From Candidatus Aerophobus profundus SCGC AAA252-L23 (GTDB taxonomy: Bacteria > Aerophobota > Aerophobia > Aerophobales > Aerophobaceae), in the NCBI GenBank assembly GCA_000402295.1, contig AQRW01000177.1:1-7065 (forward strand): a DNA stretch of 7,065 nt, in the 5' to 3' direction. The notes below the pieces were generated by a model that saw only the letters and a list, made by a program, of their open reading frames with translations, was not told where the DNA came from and ran no database searches. This document shows, one piece after another, positions 4,631 to 7,065 of this stretch (the first letter of the stretch is position 1; every line of letters starts with the position of its first letter). The position numbers and the translations under genes were made by a program.

Positions 4631-6697
4631 ATGGGCAAGATCAAGCAGTATCACAAAGAGAAAATGGCCTATGTGTATATTCGCCAATCAAGTATAGCAC
4701 AAGTGGTTCACCATCAAGAGAGCACAGAGCGGCAATATGCCTTGAAGATGAGAGCCCTGGAGTTTGGATGGCCGATGCAAAGCATCAGAGTCCTGGATGG
4801 CGATCTGGGGATATCTGGAACACAGATGAGCAATCGAGAGGACTTCAAATTACTGGTAGCGGATGTCTCCTTGAACAAAGTTGGGGCCATATTTGCCCTG
4901 GAGGCTTCTCGCCTGTCCCGCTCATCAACGGATTGGAATCGACTCTTCGACCTTTGTTCCCTGACCGATACTCTTATCATCGACGAGGATGGTTGCTACA
5001 ATCCTCAAGATTTCAACGACCAGCTCCTCTTGGGACTAAAAGGAATGATGTCTCAAGCAGAACTGCACTTTATCCGCGCTCGCCTCCAGGGAGCCAAACT
5101 CAACAAAGCCAAAAAAGGCAAGCTACGCTTCCCCCTTCCTGTGGGACTCTGTTATGACGATGAGGATAGGACTGTTCTTGATCCTGATGAGCAGGTGCGC
5201 AGCATAGTAAAGTTTGTCTTTGAAACTTTTAGAGAGACCGGTAGTGCCTACGCGGTGGTACAAAGATTTGGCCGGCTCAAACTGAAGTTTCCCAAACGTG
5301 CTTATGGCGGCATCTGGAAGGGAAAGCTCATCTGGGGACGACTCTGCCATGCTCGGGTACTGAATATCCTGAAGAATCCCTCCTATGCTGGTGCATATGT
5401 ATACGGTCGCTATAAAAACAAGAAAATACTCTCGACAGATGGAACAATTAGCTGCAAAATAGGTGCCGTACCGATGTCATCCTGGCAGGTAACCATCAAG
5501 GACCACCACGAGAGATATATCAGATGGGAAGAGTTCCTTCATAACAAAGCACTCTTGCAGCAAAACCGGACCAATGGGATAGAGACTATGCTCAGTAGCG
5601 CAGTAAGAGAAGGAATTGCCCTTCTTCAGGGCCTAATCATCTGCGGAATCTGTGGACGACGCATGACTGTCCGCTACCAGGGCAATGGAGGTCTTTATCC
5701 CATTTATGAATGCAACTGGCGAAAACGAGAAGGACTAACCGGGAAATCATGCTTGACCTTTCGCTGTGACATTGCGGATAGTGCTGTTGCCAGGCGCATA
5801 TTGGAGGTACTAAAACCAGATCAAATTGAAATTGCCCTAAGGGCCCTGGAAGAATTAGAGAACAGAAACAAAGCTATTGATAAGCAGTGGCGTATGAAGC
5901 TTCAGAGGGCTGAATACCAAGCTCAGCTTGCCCAAAGACGGTACGAAGAAGTTGACCCGGCAAATCGTTTAGTGGCATCAACACTTGAGAGACGCTGGAA
6001 TGATGCTCTGGTTAATCTGGAGCAGGTAAAACAGCAGCATTATGAGTATCAGCAGAAAAATAGCTTAATTATAACTTCGCAAAAGAAGCAAAGGATACTT
6101 GCTCTGGCCCAGGACCTGCCCAGTTTATGGAAGGCTCCTACAACCAAAGCTAAGGACCGTAAACGCATTGTACGCTTGCTTATCAAAGACATTACTGCGG
6201 AAAAGATCTCTCAACCCAAAGAGCTGATACTGCATCTTCGCTGGCAAGGTGGGGCATCGGAAGATATCCATTGCGATCTACCACTGAAAATATCTGAGAG
6301 ACTCCGCTATAAAGACATAATCATCAACCAGGTTAGAGAACTTGCTAAAACTCTTATCGACGGTGAAATAGCACAGTTACTCAATCAGAAAGGTCAGACT
6401 AGTGCCAAAGGAAAGCCATTCACTATCTCTATAGTGAGATGGATAAGGTATACCCACTCGATTCCTTCACCAGAGCTCAAAGGGCCCGGTGAGCTGACAG
6501 TGAAGGAAGTTGCCGAGAGACTCAAGGTCAGTACTGGGATGATATATTATTGGATCCAGCGAGGTTATCTAAAAGCTCGTAGAATCCACAAAAGATATCC
6601 CCTTTGGATCACCCTTGACTCTGAGAAGGAGAAAAAGCTTCACAAGAGAATTCTTAACTCATACAAGCTACCTGACAAAAGAACTAAAGATTCCTAA
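4628..6697 (+). CDS. Large serine recombinase with C-terminal MerR-like HTH
   Basis: A 689-residue site-specific integrase/excisionase. The N-terminal catalytic domain shows YVYIRQSS with the probable nucleophile S21 and R19, then the conserved LEASRLSRSS segment (R95, R98). A recombinase domain follows (about residues 160-290), then a zinc ribbon with C339, C342, C362 and C375, and a long coiled coil (about 395-490) of the type that controls integration versus excision. The C terminus adds LTVKEVAERLKVSTGMIYYW at about residue 623, a MerR/excisionase-like winged helix-turn-helix beyond the usual domain set. GGAGG at 4617-4621 serves ATG 4628 or 4631. It should catalyse crossover at the GG cores at 3787 and 6734. 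No inactivating change is seen. Confidence 0.93.
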   Translation: MMGKIKQYHKEKMAYVYIRQSSIAQVVHHQESTERQYALKMRALEFGWPMQSIRVLDGDLGISGTQMSNREDFKLLVADVSLNKVGAIFALEASRLSRSSTDWNRLFDLCSLTDTLIIDEDGCYNPQDFNDQLLLGLKGMMSQAELHFIRARLQGAKLNKAKKGKLRFPLPVGLCYDDEDRTVLDPDEQVRSIVKFVFETFRETGSAYAVVQRFGRLKLKFPKRAYGGIWKGKLIWGRLCHARVLNILKNPSYAGAYVYGRYKNKKILSTDGTISCKIGAVPMSSWQVTIKDHHERYIRWEEFLHNKALLQQNRTNGIETMLSSAVREGIALLQGLIICGICGRRMTVRYQGNGGLYPIYECNWRKREGLTGKSCLTFRCDIADSAVARRILEVLKPDQIEIALRALEELENRNKAIDKQWRMKLQRAEYQAQLAQRRYEEVDPANRLVASTLERRWNDALVNLEQVKQQHYEYQQKNSLIITSQKKQRILALAQDLPSLWKAPTTKAKDRKRIVRLLIKDITAEKISQPKELILHLRWQGGASEDIHCDLPLKISERLRYKDIIINQVRELAKTLIDGEIAQLLNQKGQTSAKGKPFTISIVRWIRYTHSIPSPELKGPGELTVKEVAERLKVSTGMIYYWIQRGYLKARRIHKRYPLWITLDSEKEKKLHKRILNSYKLPDKRTKDS

Positions 6698-6708
6698 ACT
6701 ATATTGAA

Positions 6709-6734
6709 GGAGGTGCAATATGGAACCGACATCG
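6709..6734 (+). promoter_or_regulatory. Orphan ribosome site and start codon at the element's right end
   Basis: GAAGGAGGTG followed by CAAT and ATG at 6720 is a textbook translation start, complementary to the 16S anti-Shine-Dalgarno, placed 22 bases after the recombinase stop. In the integrated state it opens only a ten-residue peptide (MEPTSVSLRF) ending at TAA 6750-6752 in the antisense of the intron gene. Joined at the GG core to the left end, ATG GAA CCG ACA TCG continues in frame into the DUF5372-like body. It is therefore read as the 5' end of that split gene. Confidence 0.8.
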
Positions 6735-6752
6735 GTATCCCTAAGATTCTAA
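6716..6752 (+). other. attR of the serine-recombinase element
   Basis: The right junction reads GAACCGACATC-GG-TATCCCTAAG, with GG at 6734-6735. Element sequence lies left of the core and intron RT sequence lies right. Together with attL it reconstructs an empty site AATAGTA-GG-TATCCC and a circle junction GACATC-GG-GACAGC. Confidence 0.8.
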
Positions 6753-7056
6753 CCTTACCCTTTTCTTTGGGGATTTCCTTTCTTCGATTCCTCAAGGGTT
6801 GATACGTGCCGGAGACTAAGTCACTTTGAATCTGCTCCAGGAATGCTTTTAGGCCTGCCTTTTCAATATCCTCAAAGGTGACACCATCAATACCTGGTGC
6901 CCCCTTATTCTTCCTGGCCAGAGCATATGCTGCCTGGAGTGTTTCCATCTTACAAATGTGAACATAAAGCCCCCAGAACCTCCACTTCTTTTCAGCCTTC
7001 GCCTTCAGGTAAATCTTCCTTCTCAAGTCTTGCAGAGTAATAGGCGTCTTTATCAT
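6733..7056 (-). pseudogene. ltrA: Group II intron RT/maturase, N-terminal fragment
   Basis: Residues 1-108 of the intron-encoded protein, with a native ATG at 7056: MIKTPITLQDLRRKIYLKAK, then KWRFWGLYVHICK, the RT0/1 region KNKGAPGIDGVTFEDIE, the fingers segment YQPLRNRRKEIPKEKGKVRILGIP. This start and these motifs are typical of the smaller group II RTs of about 420 residues. After Pro108 the frame runs into the serine-recombinase element and stops at 6694 after a short foreign tail (SVPYCTSFNIV). The element's outward reading from its own promoter is antisense to this fragment. Confidence 0.92.
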
Positions 7057-7065
7057 CTCGTCTCT

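Larger units (their letters stand above)
3787..6735 (+). mobile_element. Large serine-recombinase integrative element (about 2.95 kb)
   Basis: This element is delimited by a GG core at each end (3787-3788 and 6734-6735). It sits within codon 108 of the intron RT, and its precise removal restores RILGIP-TIRDRVV without loss or gain of bases. All genes point right: a DUF5372-like frame, a DUF6788-like gene, a short ORF and the recombinase. No terminal inverted repeats or longer target duplication are seen, as expected for site-specific integration rather than DDE transposition. The predicted excised circle is 2947 bp, with all genes on one strand and almost no intergenic DNA. It runs opposite to the intron gene. 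Confidence 0.85.
203..7065 (-). mobile_element. Group II intron (3' part), interrupted by two elements
   Basis: The minus strand carries the intron-encoded protein frame, starting at 7056 and stopping at 343, followed 53 bases later by a domain V hairpin. That is the order expected for a group II intron with its ORF in domain IV. Domains I-III and the 5' splice site would lie beyond position 7065. The 3' splice site was not located with confidence. It should fall to the left of the domain V/VI region, roughly between 200 and 120. The intron is interrupted by an IS21-family element (810-3285) and a serine-recombinase element (3787-6735), so as it stands it cannot make its own maturase. Confidence 0.8.

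Noticed and set aside
4107..4631. 174-codon plus-strand ORF beside the DUF6788-like gene
   Set aside because: Its composition (Ser, Arg and Gln rich, no motif) is that of a shadow frame, and the competing frame carries the zinc-knuckle protein.
3787..6735. Reading the left DUF5372-like frame as starting at GTG 3920
   Set aside because: This would drop the family-like segment ITHPYHPLKGQRF just upstream, has no ribosome site, and ignores the in-phase start supplied by the circle junction.
3270..7056. Retron, DGR or CRISPR-associated RT-Cas1 instead of an intron RT
   Set aside because: The RT has a group II maturase domain and a domain V hairpin downstream. No Cas1 domain, variable repeat or msr/msd-like RNA was seen.

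Overview
The window is a stack of mobile DNA from an unidentified bacterium. The backbone is the 3' part of a group II intron lying on the minus strand. Its reverse transcriptase/maturase gene starts at 7056 and stops at 343, and two other elements have inserted cleanly into it. Removing both insertions in silico restores one uninterrupted 427-codon frame. Both insertions therefore look recent, and the gene is now a three-piece pseudogene. Nothing in the window fixes the taxon. A single CRISPR-type repeat ending in ATTGAAAC at 24-53 and an interspersed palindrome around 84-115 (a kind I recall from many environmental bacterial genomes) are only weak hints.

Layout from left to right: 1-53, probable edge of a CRISPR array; 54-150, intergenic sequence with the palindrome; about 200-290, intron 3' RNA with a recognisable domain V; 343-809, C-terminal third of the intron protein; 810-3285, an IS21-family element with istA and istB, flanked by a 7-bp direct repeat; 3286-3786, catalytic middle third of the intron protein; 3787-6735, a 2.95-kb large-serine-recombinase element on the plus strand; 6733-7056, N-terminal third of the intron protein. 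Intron domains I-III would lie beyond the right edge.

The serine-recombinase element is the most interesting part. It carries a DUF5372-like reading frame, a DUF6788-like Cys-rich small protein, a short unrecognised ORF and a 689-residue recombinase with a C-terminal MerR-like helix-turn-helix. Comparing its ends with the repaired intron gene gives a 2-bp GG crossover core, as expected for a serine recombinase. The DUF5372-like frame has no start codon in the integrated state. A perfect Shine-Dalgarno sequence, ATG and five codons sit alone at the opposite end, downstream of the recombinase. Joining the two ends at the core, as excision to a circle would do, fuses them in frame into a complete 115-codon gene 22 bp after the recombinase stop. 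The element therefore appears to encode a protein that can be made properly only from the excised circle. A near-consensus promoter (TTGACA, 17 bp, TAGAAT) just before the DUF6788 gene would transcribe the recombinase in both states and reach the reassembled gene only in the circle.
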